The notes under the pieces: model-generated
Databases searched by the model: none
What the model saw: the letters and a program-made list of their open reading frames with translations, nothing else
Told to the model about the DNA's origin: nothing
Translations under genes and position numbers: made by a program
Shown: piece by piece, positions 8,401 through 14,393 of the stretch
Position numbering within the stretch: the stretch's first letter is position 1
Layout: each line of letters begins with the position of its first letter
Source of the DNA: Lachnospiraceae bacterium UBA7109
GTDB taxonomy: Bacteria > Bacillota > Clostridia > Lachnospirales > Lachnospiraceae
Direction: 5' to 3'
Assembly (NCBI GenBank): GCA_002492335.1
Contig: DKYD01000014.1
Span: 1-14,393 of the forward strand
Length of the DNA stretch: 14,393 nucleotides

Positions 8401-11400
8401 GATGGTACGAATTGGCTGTTTTATGCGGCGCCTGATGAAAAGACACAGAAATATGCAAAAGAGAAGTATCTGGGTATCATGCAAAGTACAGATGGAACAG
8501 CCACGGTTCAGCGGTACCAGAATCAGGACCAGCGGCCGGAAGACACAGTAACTGCGGCAGAACCGGATGATGCGGGCTGGTATAATCTGACTATTGTCTA
8601 TACGGAAGCAGAAACAATCCTGTATGTGAATGGAAAGGAGGCTGCAAGACAGACTGGGCAATATGCACTTGAGGATATTCTCGGCGGGGAAAGCATCCTT
8701 TACATTGGAAAAGCGAACTGGGGAAACGGAGAATATTATAAAGGTCTGATTGACAATTATAAAATAATCGGCCGTGCTCTGACCGCAGAAGAAGTGGAAA
8801 AACAGGCAGGGCTTCTTGCTCTTCGGACAGCAATAGAAGACGCAAAGACAGACCAGGGGAACTACACAGATGAAAGCTGGCTGCCATATGAAACAGCGGT
8901 AAGCGCAGCAAGAGCCGTACTTGCAAAGGATGATGCGGAGCAGACAGAAATTGACGAAGCGATACGAACCCTGAAAGAAACAAAAGCGGCGTTGGAAGTG
9001 AGAAATACTGTCACTTATCGTGTGACAAATGTTGGACAGGCCGGACAGAGGCTGGTGCCTGACGGTAACAGTAAGGAAGAGGGCAGCAACATTATTACAT
9101 GGCCGCAAGAAGATGGTCTCCCCTATTACTGGGCATTCAAACCTGTAGATGGCGGATATCAGATCGTTAATGTAAATAGTAATCTGGTAATAACGGATAC
9201 AGACGGAGGAATCAAACAGTATAAAGCGGGGGAAAGAGACGGGCAGCTCTGGATACTGGAATCCGTAGAGGGCAAGGAACATCAGTACAGAATTAAAAAT
9301 GTGGACAGTAGCAGGTATTTAACACTGGGAGATGGCTTCTTCACCGGATATTATCTGTCTGCAGCAGACAAAAATGAAGGAAATCAGGCACAGCTTTGGA
9401 CACTTGAAGCAACCGATATACGCTTGGTTCAGGCAGAGATCGTGAATGGTACTGTTGATCCGCAGTTCAAAGCCGTGACAGCAGGGGAAAACTGTGATTT
9501 TACAGTGACCGTAGATGAAGGGTATGAACTTGTTTCTATTACTGTGAATGGTGCGCTTCTTGATGAAAAAGATTATGAGGTGTCAGACGAAGGAACCGTG
9601 AGATTCGCACGGAGTAATATTACCGAAAATACTTATGTCATGATTACGAATGTGGAGAAGGACGCAACGGAATTCTATGCATGGAAAGACCATGAGACAA
9701 CGCTGCCATTGCGGAAAATACAAGGACTTTGTGACACAGACGGTCGTGAGACTGAAGAGTTCAATAATCGTGACTGTACGGCTGTTAAAGGCGGGGACGG
9801 AATGATATTTACCGGAAAAATGGCAGGTGATGTTACGGTTCATTATCTGGATACAGACGGAAATAATCTTGCCGTAACGGTGCATGTATATGAACCGGAG
9901 AACAAGGCATATGTCCTGGATTATGGTCTTCCGGTTGATCTGAATCAGGAGGGAGACAGCAGCCTTGGAGTTACTCAGATATCAGGTGCAGATAAGTATG
10001 CAATTTCGGCAGTAAAACCAGAACCGGTAAGTACAAATGCGGTGACAGAGTTTCTGGGAATCCGTTCCCATGAGGATGAGGCAGATACATGGGCGAAAGA
10101 ATATTCTGATCATGCGGAAAACAGCGGAATATCTACATTAAAATGGAATGGCACACAGATGCTTTATACACCGTCTGCATTTCTGGAAGGTGCAGATGTA
10201 TATGATTATCGTGTAGATGTTAAGAAGAATCTGGATGTTGACATGGACGCTGCTGATTCGACTTCTGAAGATGGCGTACGTATGGCAGGAACGATAACGG
10301 TAGTTCCTGCGGAAGTGGTATATTACGAAGATGATTTTTCTGCAATCACAGTAAGTGGGACTTTTGAGACAGAAGGAAGTTCAAAAGACAGGAACCAGTC
10401 CAATGCTCAGAGTGACGTATATGGATATGATGCGGCGTATATCAATGATGAAATGCTTGTACATTATGATTTCTCAGAGCTGCAGGATGCTGCTTCTGGT
10501 ACGACGATACCGGATATATCCGGGAATAACAGACCTGCATCTATTAAAGGAAATGGCGCCGCAGTAAGCGGTGATGTTCTGACACTCCCCGGAGGAGAAA
10601 AAGACAGTGACGCAGCTTATGTAGAGCTTCCGAAAGGCCTTACGGATGGGAAGGATGCGATTACGATTTCTGTATGGATGAAGAATGAGACCGGTGCAGG
10701 AAATTACACTGGTATATTCATCGGAAATGATGATCAGAAATATTGGCTCTTCAATCCAAAGAATCCGAAAGAGAATAATGGAGGATGTTTTAAATCAGTA
10801 ATTACAACCGGTTCATGGGTCAATGAAAATGAAAAAGGAACGACCGGAAGCGAAGGCCCGGTTACAGATTCGAACTGGGCATTGTATACGACTGTTATTG
10901 ACGGAGATACGTTATCCACTTACTATAATGGAACGAAGATTGGGACGGAGACTACCGGAATCCGCCTTGCGGATCTGGGAACAGATCTGGATGCGTTTAT
11001 TGGAAAATCACATTATCCTGATATATTCTACAAAGGCGGAGTCCGCGATGTGCGGATTTATAACGGCGCATTAAATGAACAGAGGGTTGCTGAGCTTTAT
11101 AATGAGACCAAATTTTCCGGGAACCTTCTTGCACATTATGATTTCTCTACGGTGCAGACAGATGAAAATGGTATGGTGGCAGACCAGACAGTGATTCAGG
11201 ATGTTTCCGGTAACGGGAATTCTGCAACTCTTTATAAAGGAAATAGTGCAGAAAATACGAATGCAACGGTAGAAGGAGATATTTTGACATTTGCAGGCAC
11301 GACAGTAGATGATACTCCATATCTCCAACTTCCAGATAACCTGAATGTGGGAAAAAAAGCTATGACTGTATCCATGTGGCTTGGAAGTCAGAGAAGAGAC

Positions 11401-13563
11401 TATGCTAGCGCTGCATGGTATGCAGGACAGGGAACAGGTCGTTATTGGATGCTTAATCCAAGAACGGATGCCGATGTTGTTCGAAATTTTGTAACCAGAT
11501 CAGGTGCGCAGGGTGAACAAAATGTAGCTCATGATGCATCGAAATATACAGTAGATGGAAGTCTTATATTGTATACTCTGGTCATGGAGAATGGGAAATT
11601 GTCTACCTACATGAATGGGCAGTTGGTTGGCTCCAACGATGCAACAGGAATCAGTCTTGCAGATTTGTCGGATAACTGTAAAGTGTATATTGGAAGATCT
11701 GGATATAGCGGAGATTGTTACCAGGGTGACGTCCGTGACGTCCGCATTTATGACCGGGCGCTTACAGAAGAAGAGGTAAAAGCTCTTTTTGATGGTACGG
11801 CAGATGTTTCAGAAGAACCTACGCTCGACAGTGCAGGAAGCAGCACAAGACTTGTTGCAGACAGCGGGAATGCACGTGGAACGATGACCTTTACGTTCAA
11901 GGGAAGAGGTCTTGACATTATTGGAAGAAGTACAACCGATACAGCGGGGCTTTCACTGGTAATAAAAGACGAAGAGGGCAAGGTTGTAAAGAGTCAGATT
12001 GTGGATACTTCTTATGCAAATGGTAAATTGTATCAGCTTCCGATTATTAGTATTAAGGATCTTGACTATGGTACGTATACGGTAACACTGAGAGCGATGA
12101 AGACTCAGAACAGGACAGAGCAGACGCTTATCAACGATAGTTTATATATTGATGCAATCCGTATCTATGATCCGGCGAACACAAAGGCTGAGAAAGACGA
12201 AAAAGGAGATGTGAGCAAGTATTATCTGAATGGAGAGTATAAGGCAGATACGCCGGAAGTCCGGGAACTCCTGCTAGGTTCTGTCAAATTCAAGAATCTG
12301 GATGCAGCTTTGAAGAACAGCGAAAAGCTGGAGGAAGGAGATTCCGGTACGACGACTACTACTATGGAATCCTCTGTATCACTGGTAACCTTTGATGAAG
12401 AACTTGGAACAGCGATTTACCATGCGGGAAGCGCACAGGTGGAGAATCCGGATACAAATGCCGAGATTCATTCACATCAAACGCTGGAGAAGATTCTGAA
12501 ACGTGGACCGAATAATGAAGTATATCTTGCAAAAGGAAATGCGGTTGCATTCCGTGCGGTTCCGGCTGCATCCATACCAGAAGAAGAAAGAACCCTGCAG
12601 GTAGAAGCCAAGAAAGTGGCAGATGATAAAGGAGCAGCAGAGCTGACATTTCTTACAGACCAGAAGAATACCCAGGATGAATATGACCCGCAGAGAATAG
12701 AGCTTACAACCTATACACCAATGTATTACAGGATTGATATGAGCAAATGTAATCAATATTCGGATAATTCTTATCTTGTGATTCTGGCATCTACAGGAGA
12801 TAGTATGGTATCTCTTACAAATCTGAAGGTGAAAGGGTATACTTTGGAAGCACTGGAAGAAGATGACGTACATTATGGTGCTCAGATAACAGCGCTTGCA
12901 GATACTTATCGTATGATGAAGCTGATGTTCGTGGATGAACCTGAAGATGTAGATACGAAGCCGGACACTGGAAAGGAAGACGCAAAGGAGCTTCCGTTTG
13001 TGGATGTACAGGAGGGAAGCTGGTATGAGCCTTATGTACGTTATGTATATGAGAAAGAGATTATGACCGGCCTTGACGAGACGCATTTTGGACCGGAGCA
13101 GACCATCTGCAGGGCACAGTTTGCGGTTATGCTGTATCGCATGGCAGGAAGTCCGAAAGTAGAGTATAAGCCTTTATTTAAAGATGTAGCGGACAATCAG
13201 TTTTATACAGATGCCGTGATATGGGCAGGAAGCAAAGAGGCAGGGGTCATTACTGGTTATACGGGTGGTGCAAATAAAGGATGTTTTGGATATTCTGACA
13301 ATATTACCCGTGAACAGATGGCAGTGATGATGTACCGTTATGCAAACTATCTGAATTGCGACACAAGCGGGAGAACAGACTTTGATACTTTCGAAGATGC
13401 AGAAAGTGTAAGTGCATATGCAGATGATGCAATGCGCTGGGCAGTTGGAAATGGAATCATAACCGGTAAGTATAACGGAACAAAGATTGACCCACAGGGA
13501 GATGCGCTGCGTGCAGAGTGTGCGATTATTATTCAGAGATTTCTGGATAGGTATGAAAAATAA
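5476..13563 (+). CDS. Main open frame of the interrupted gene: rest of the lyase, LamG, trefoil, FIVAR and SLH modules
   Basis: This is the longest intact reading frame after the stop. The TTG at 5476 has no ribosome binding site and no signal peptide, so it is probably not a real start; neither is the first ATG at 5497. Counting residues from 5476: rest of the lyase 1-235 (NHNDAHFGNYWANWD at 64-78, RDQGH at 134-138); beta-trefoil 283-416; LamG-like 419-628 and 634-838; FIVAR-like 840-901; LamG-like 904-1110; FIVAR-like 1112-1175; second trefoil 1179-1312 (QLWILE, QLWTLE); a small repeat-like beta domain 1315-1396; an unassigned region 1400-1655; two LamG of a different subtype, 1657-1880 and 1881-2106, each ending in VRDVRIY; a jelly-roll-like region 2118-2480; SLH modules 2507-2695. 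If expressed whole, it would be a wall-anchored glycan-binding lyase. A GTTTTT threonine run (2291-2296) marks a linker. Confidence 0.75.
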   Translation: MNSWSANMTGIAGNADRYLAAGIYGYELANVAEIMRDYPSFDKESMDELLLNVFYPVNNWFLRNHNDAHFGNYWANWDLCNIASIMAIGIFTDREDIYNQAIEYYKSGIGNGFLYNAMPFAFEDGMVQWQESCRDQGHCTFGVGLCAAICEMAWNQGDDLYGLSDNRFLKAAEYVAAYNNGVDGLPYESYKRYSGQKGTIEWWGVLSDAGRGSNRPIYSLIYNHYVNRKGLEAPNLKNVLFPNDGYAVETNNRKGDELGWETLMFSNLSERVEDKPIQGYFADGIYRIRSEYTGRSLVVNTDGNLLSAESGTREDEWWKLENLGDGEYIITNMLTNKVMQINDKSYAEGAVFGTGDETKELNQRFGFEKNSNGTYRLVSSMTTYVAGIAGDSTAEDAAIIQWKINGNTGQSWILERKSELLACFTFDDEDTGFTDGNGVAQGEHSLQEHDGGNALYLNGTSDFLKVSAEDGSSLLTGVKELTVSFQAKPEEGAKWMFYAAPNEDVQIEQQEEYLGITQNNDGTVSAKRYKNQGEKPADASAAAEAGEDGWYHVTVVYTENETILYVNGEEKVRQPSEYPLTDILGDNSILYIGKANCGDGEYYKGLIDNYTIYGRALSPEEVKAEAVKYIEVPDILADFTFDDKETGFTNGYGVASGGYTLKKHGKGNALYLDGIANCLQVETIYGTSLLSNVKEMSVSFQAKPEGGTNWVFYAAPNENTQAFQYENYLGIMQSTDGTATAQRYKNQGARPADTAAAAKADDDGWYDVTVVYTENETILYVDGKEAARQSSQYPLEDILGEDSVLYIGKANWGKEEYYKGLIDNYTIYGYALTPEEIQRSILQSKTELIDPSESVRYTEETWPAYAEALENAKEVLSDSEATLERLSAAADALDEARAGLKRPEILADFTFDDEESGFTNGYSVAAGSYSLQDHGEGKALYLDGTSDFLEVTVKDGSSLLTDAKELTISLQAKPEDGTNWLFYAAPDEKTQKYAKEKYLGIMQSTDGTATVQRYQNQDQRPEDTVTAAEPDDAGWYNLTIVYTEAETILYVNGKEAARQTGQYALEDILGGESILYIGKANWGNGEYYKGLIDNYKIIGRALTAEEVEKQAGLLALRTAIEDAKTDQGNYTDESWLPYETAVSAARAVLAKDDAEQTEIDEAIRTLKETKAALEVRNTVTYRVTNVGQAGQRLVPDGNSKEEGSNIITWPQEDGLPYYWAFKPVDGGYQIVNVNSNLVITDTDGGIKQYKAGERDGQLWILESVEGKEHQYRIKNVDSSRYLTLGDGFFTGYYLSAADKNEGNQAQLWTLEATDIRLVQAEIVNGTVDPQFKAVTAGENCDFTVTVDEGYELVSITVNGALLDEKDYEVSDEGTVRFARSNITENTYVMITNVEKDATEFYAWKDHETTLPLRKIQGLCDTDGRETEEFNNRDCTAVKGGDGMIFTGKMAGDVTVHYLDTDGNNLAVTVHVYEPENKAYVLDYGLPVDLNQEGDSSLGVTQISGADKYAISAVKPEPVSTNAVTEFLGIRSHEDEADTWAKEYSDHAENSGISTLKWNGTQMLYTPSAFLEGADVYDYRVDVKKNLDVDMDAADSTSEDGVRMAGTITVVPAEVVYYEDDFSAITVSGTFETEGSSKDRNQSNAQSDVYGYDAAYINDEMLVHYDFSELQDAASGTTIPDISGNNRPASIKGNGAAVSGDVLTLPGGEKDSDAAYVELPKGLTDGKDAITISVWMKNETGAGNYTGIFIGNDDQKYWLFNPKNPKENNGGCFKSVITTGSWVNENEKGTTGSEGPVTDSNWALYTTVIDGDTLSTYYNGTKIGTETTGIRLADLGTDLDAFIGKSHYPDIFYKGGVRDVRIYNGALNEQRVAELYNETKFSGNLLAHYDFSTVQTDENGMVADQTVIQDVSGNGNSATLYKGNSAENTNATVEGDILTFAGTTVDDTPYLQLPDNLNVGKKAMTVSMWLGSQRRDYASAAWYAGQGTGRYWMLNPRTDADVVRNFVTRSGAQGEQNVAHDASKYTVDGSLILYTLVMENGKLSTYMNGQLVGSNDATGISLADLSDNCKVYIGRSGYSGDCYQGDVRDVRIYDRALTEEEVKALFDGTADVSEEPTLDSAGSSTRLVADSGNARGTMTFTFKGRGLDIIGRSTTDTAGLSLVIKDEEGKVVKSQIVDTSYANGKLYQLPIISIKDLDYGTYTVTLRAMKTQNRTEQTLINDSLYIDAIRIYDPANTKAEKDEKGDVSKYYLNGEYKADTPEVRELLLGSVKFKNLDAALKNSEKLEEGDSGTTTTTMESSVSLVTFDEELGTAIYHAGSAQVENPDTNAEIHSHQTLEKILKRGPNNEVYLAKGNAVAFRAVPAASIPEEERTLQVEAKKVADDKGAAELTFLTDQKNTQDEYDPQRIELTTYTPMYYRIDMSKCNQYSDNSYLVILASTGDSMVSLTNLKVKGYTLEALEEDDVHYGAQITALADTYRMMKLMFVDEPEDVDTKPDTGKEDAKELPFVDVQEGSWYEPYVRYVYEKEIMTGLDETHFGPEQTICRAQFAVMLYRMAGSPKVEYKPLFKDVADNQFYTDAVIWAGSKEAGVITGYTGGANKGCFGYSDNITREQMAVMMYRYANYLNCDTSGRTDFDTFEDAESVSAYADDAMRWAVGNGIITGKYNGTKIDPQGDALRAECAIIIQRFLDRYEK
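6730..8805 (+). repeat. Three LamG-like modules with a FIVAR-like spacer in the third gene
   Basis: Copies lie at 6730-7359, 7375-7989 and 8185-8805, with a FIVAR-like helical segment at 7993-8178 between the second and third. They belong to the same subtype as the copies at 2130-4067: FTFDDE, ALYL(D/N)G, SSLLT, FYAAP, YLGI(M/T)Q, RYKNQG, ILYV(N/D)G, DILG, YIGKAN, YYKGLIDN. The first copy has cysteine for the usual tryptophan in KANW. Copies 2 and 3 share GIMQSTDGTAT exactly. Confidence 0.8.
9010..9411 (+). other. Second ricin-type beta-trefoil (carbohydrate-binding) module
   Basis: The frame here reads TVTYRVTNVGQAGQRL, YYWAFKP, GQLWILE, YRIKNVDSSRYL and QAQLWTLE. This is a threefold repeat of strand pairs ending in QxW-like motifs, typical of ricin B / CBM13-like lectins. 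It repeats the module type found after the lyase domain but is clearly divergent from it. Confidence 0.7.
10444..11793 (+). repeat. Two tandem LamG modules of a second subtype
   Basis: Copies lie at 10444-11115 and 11116-11793. Each begins LVHYDFS or LLAHYDFS, has an SGNxxxA turn, an ISVWM or VSMWL strand, a YWLFNPK or YWMLNPR strand, and ends FIGKSHYPDIFYKGGVRDVRIY or the equivalent YIGRSGYSGDCYQGDVRDVRIY-type ending, followed by an LxEExV helix. This is the common Laminin_G_3 / concanavalin-like form. It is distinct from the FYAAP subtype earlier in the gene, so the gene carries two LamG lineages. Confidence 0.8.
12994..13560 (+). other. Triple SLH wall-anchoring region of the third gene
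   Basis: Three SLH modules start at FVDVQEGSWYEPYV, FKDVADNQFYTDAV and FDTFEDAESVSAYADDA, with CRAQ, TREQ and LRAE at the TRAE-equivalent positions. The final ECAIIIQRFL is shared with the two preceding genes. A short acidic linker (DEPEDVDTKPDTGKED) precedes them. Confidence 0.85.
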
Positions 13564-13576
13564 ATAAACTTCACAG

Positions 13577-13606
13577 GAGCCGATTCAGCAGTGGATCGGC
13601 TCTTTT
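13577..13606 (+). terminator. Rho-independent terminator after the third gene
   Basis: An 8-bp perfect stem, GAGCCGAT (13577-13584) with ATCGGCTC (13595-13602), has a 10-base loop and is followed by TTTT (13603-13606). It lies 13 bases after the TAA stop. Confidence 0.88.
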
Positions 13607-13620
13607 GTACTGAAAATAAG

Positions 13621-13681
13621 AAAATATTATAAAAAAACAAGAAAAATACATATATCATGACGGAATAAAATTTGTTATAAT
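13621..13681 (+). promoter_or_regulatory. Promoter of the fourth gene, matching that of the 402 gene
   Basis: TGTTATAAT at 13673-13681 is a consensus extended -10. The block aligns without gaps to 281-341; AAAATATT and GAAAAATACA are fully conserved and at the same distance from the -10. No standard -35 box is evident at 16-18 bases, as in the matching promoter. Confidence 0.6.
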
Positions 13682-13695
13682 TGTGTTTTAATGTT

Positions 13696-13768
13696 GGGGT
13701 CAAAAGCCCTGGGCTATGATGCCTGCGGATTGTTCCGTGCTGCGCACTCTCACAATCCTGGCATCGTA
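13696..13768 (+). repeat. Hairpin-rich element in the leader of the fourth gene
   Basis: A long imperfect inverted repeat spans 13715-13768. Its arms are TATGATGCC with GGCATCGTA, then GGATTGT with ACAATCC, then GTGC with GCAC around a TGC loop, with small internal bulges. A second small palindrome, AGCCC-T-GGGCT (13705-13715), abuts it, and GGGG at 13696-13699 could pair with the same CCC. The element is more GC-rich than its AT-rich flanks and lies between the promoter and the ribosome binding site. It may be a dispersed REP- or MITE-like repeat or a structured leader RNA. TTATAAT occurs on both sides (13675-13681 and 13780-13786), possibly a target duplication, though such an AT-rich match can arise by chance. 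Confidence 0.6.
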
Positions 13769-13790
13769 CTTTGTAAAAATTATAATATGA

Positions 13791-13796
13791 AGGAGG
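13791..13796 (+). promoter_or_regulatory. Ribosome binding site fixing a GTG start
   Basis: AGGAGG lies nine bases before GTG 13806. It selects this GTG over the in-frame ATG at 13863, which falls inside the signal peptide, and over the ATG at 13787, which is out of frame. Confidence 0.8.
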
Positions 13797-13805
13797 AAAC
13801 AAAAA

Positions 13806-14393
13806 GTGAAGAAGAGGAGAGGTATCTTACGCAGAATTCTTGCTTCTGCGCTTAGCGCAGCCATGATCGGAACGATGCTTCCGGCAGCAGTTATGGCAGC
13901 AGAAGAGACGAAGCCGGAGGGAGTCATTGCACAGTTTGATTTTGACAATGAGACAGACGGATTTACCGGAGGTGGTGCAAAGGCCACGGGTACATACAGC
14001 CTGGAGGACAGTTATAATGCAGAGGCAGGAAAGGCTCTTTATCTTAATGGAAATTCACAGTTTCTGAATGTAACAAAGGAAGATGGAAGCAGTCTGTTGA
14101 CAGGATTAAAGGAGATGACAGTTTCCTTTGAGATGAAGTCAGCCCGTACGGCAACCAACTGGCCTTTTTATGCAGCGCCGAGTGCTGCAACACAGCCAAT
14201 CGGAGGAAGTGGCAAAGAGCTTTATTTTGGTTTGCTTGTGAATGGCGGTAACATTACGGCAGAGCGTTATCTGAATGGCCGTTCTACCTGTGCTTCAACA
14301 GCGATGAACAGCCAGTGGAGTCATGTGGATGTTGTAGTTGGACAGGCAGATACCACGATTTACATTGACGGTGTGGAGAGATCCCGTGTGGCA
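13806..14393 (+). CDS. Secreted LamG-like protein, N-terminal part (3' end outside window)
   Basis: The GTG start is supported by AGGAGG at 13791-13796 and by the signal peptide that follows at once: basic KKRRGILRR, hydrophobic ILASALSAAMIGTML, then AAVMA-AEE with cleavage probably near residue 31. From residue 40 a LamG-like module of the FYAAP subtype begins: IAQFDFDNETDGF, GKALYLNG, SSLLTGLKEMTVSFEMK, NWPFYAAP, ITAERYLNG and TIYIDG. It continues past the window edge at residue 196. Unlike the two lyase genes upstream, it has LamG directly after the signal peptide, and its signal peptide is of a different sequence. Its catalytic content, if any, and its anchor cannot be seen. By analogy it may end in SLH modules. 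Its promoter matches that of the 402 gene, which suggests shared regulation. Confidence 0.88.
   Translation, partial: MKKRRGILRRILASALSAAMIGTMLPAAVMAAEETKPEGVIAQFDFDNETDGFTGGGAKATGTYSLEDSYNAEAGKALYLNGNSQFLNVTKEDGSSLLTGLKEMTVSFEMKSARTATNWPFYAAPSAATQPIGGSGKELYFGLLVNGGNITAERYLNGRSTCASTAMNSQWSHVDVVVGQADTTIYIDGVERSRVA

Larger units (their letters stand above)
5011..13563 (+). pseudogene. Giant SLH/LamG alginate-lyase-type surface protein interrupted by an in-frame TAG
   Basis: One frame runs from ATG 5011 (AGGAGG at 4998-5003, seven bases away) to TAA 13561-13563. It would encode 2850 residues but is broken by TAG at codon 125 (5383-5385). Alignment with the neighbour at 402 continues smoothly across the stop: NYA-stop-FYIDITRAYQKALAW here, NVAQFYIDIRRAYQTALVW there. 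The change is therefore CAG to TAG with no insertion or deletion. Restored, the order is signal peptide 1-38, lyase about 63-395, trefoil, two LamG, FIVAR, LamG, FIVAR, trefoil, beta-rich regions, two LamG of a second type, a jelly-roll-like region and three SLH. As written, no wall-anchored lyase would be made unless the stop is read through, suppressed, or a base-call error. The open 8.1 kb downstream argues that any loss is very recent. Confidence 0.8.

Noticed and set aside
13700..13987. Minus-strand open frame across the start of gene 4
   Set aside because: It overlaps the promoter-leader, ribosome binding site and signal peptide of a well-supported + strand gene and shows no recognisable protein.

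Overview
The window comes from a Gram-positive, moderately low-GC Firmicute, most likely a gut Lachnospiraceae-type Clostridia. The basis is strong AGGAGG ribosome binding sites, AT-rich promoters, hairpin-plus-T terminators, and very large secreted proteins ending in three S-layer homology (SLH) modules. The species cannot be named from sequence alone.

All coding sequence lies on the + strand and belongs to one tandem cluster of giant, modular, exported proteins. Region by region: (1) bases 1-199 are the 3' end of an SLH-anchored protein, followed by a terminator. (2) 402-4877 encodes an intact 1491-residue protein: signal peptide, alginate-lyase-type catalytic domain, ricin-type beta-trefoil, three LamG-like modules, a FIVAR-like helical module, three SLH modules. 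(3) 5011-13563 is a larger paralogue of 2850 residues, interrupted by one in-frame TAG at 5383-5385 where the neighbour has CAG (Gln). The remaining 8.1 kb of frame is open. It carries the same lyase and trefoil, then five LamG-like modules, two FIVAR-like modules, a second trefoil, at least two unassigned beta-rich regions and three SLH modules. (4) 13806-14393 begins a fourth gene, with a GTG start, a different signal peptide and the same type of LamG module directly after it; it runs off the window.

The genes look separately transcribed. A hairpin terminator follows each of the three gene ends, and each of the three gene starts has a candidate extended -10 promoter (TGnTATAMT). The promoter regions of genes 2 and 4 align without gaps over 61 bp (47 identities); the promoter of gene 3 is unrelated upstream of its -10.

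Inferred role: the proteins are exported, held on the cell wall by SLH modules, bind glycans through LamG and trefoil modules, and in two cases could cleave a uronic-acid-containing polysaccharide by beta-elimination. The substrate is not determined by the sequence. The points most worth a second look are the lone amber codon, the shared promoter block, a hairpin-rich element in the leader of gene 4, and the reshuffling of one LamG cassette among neighbouring genes.
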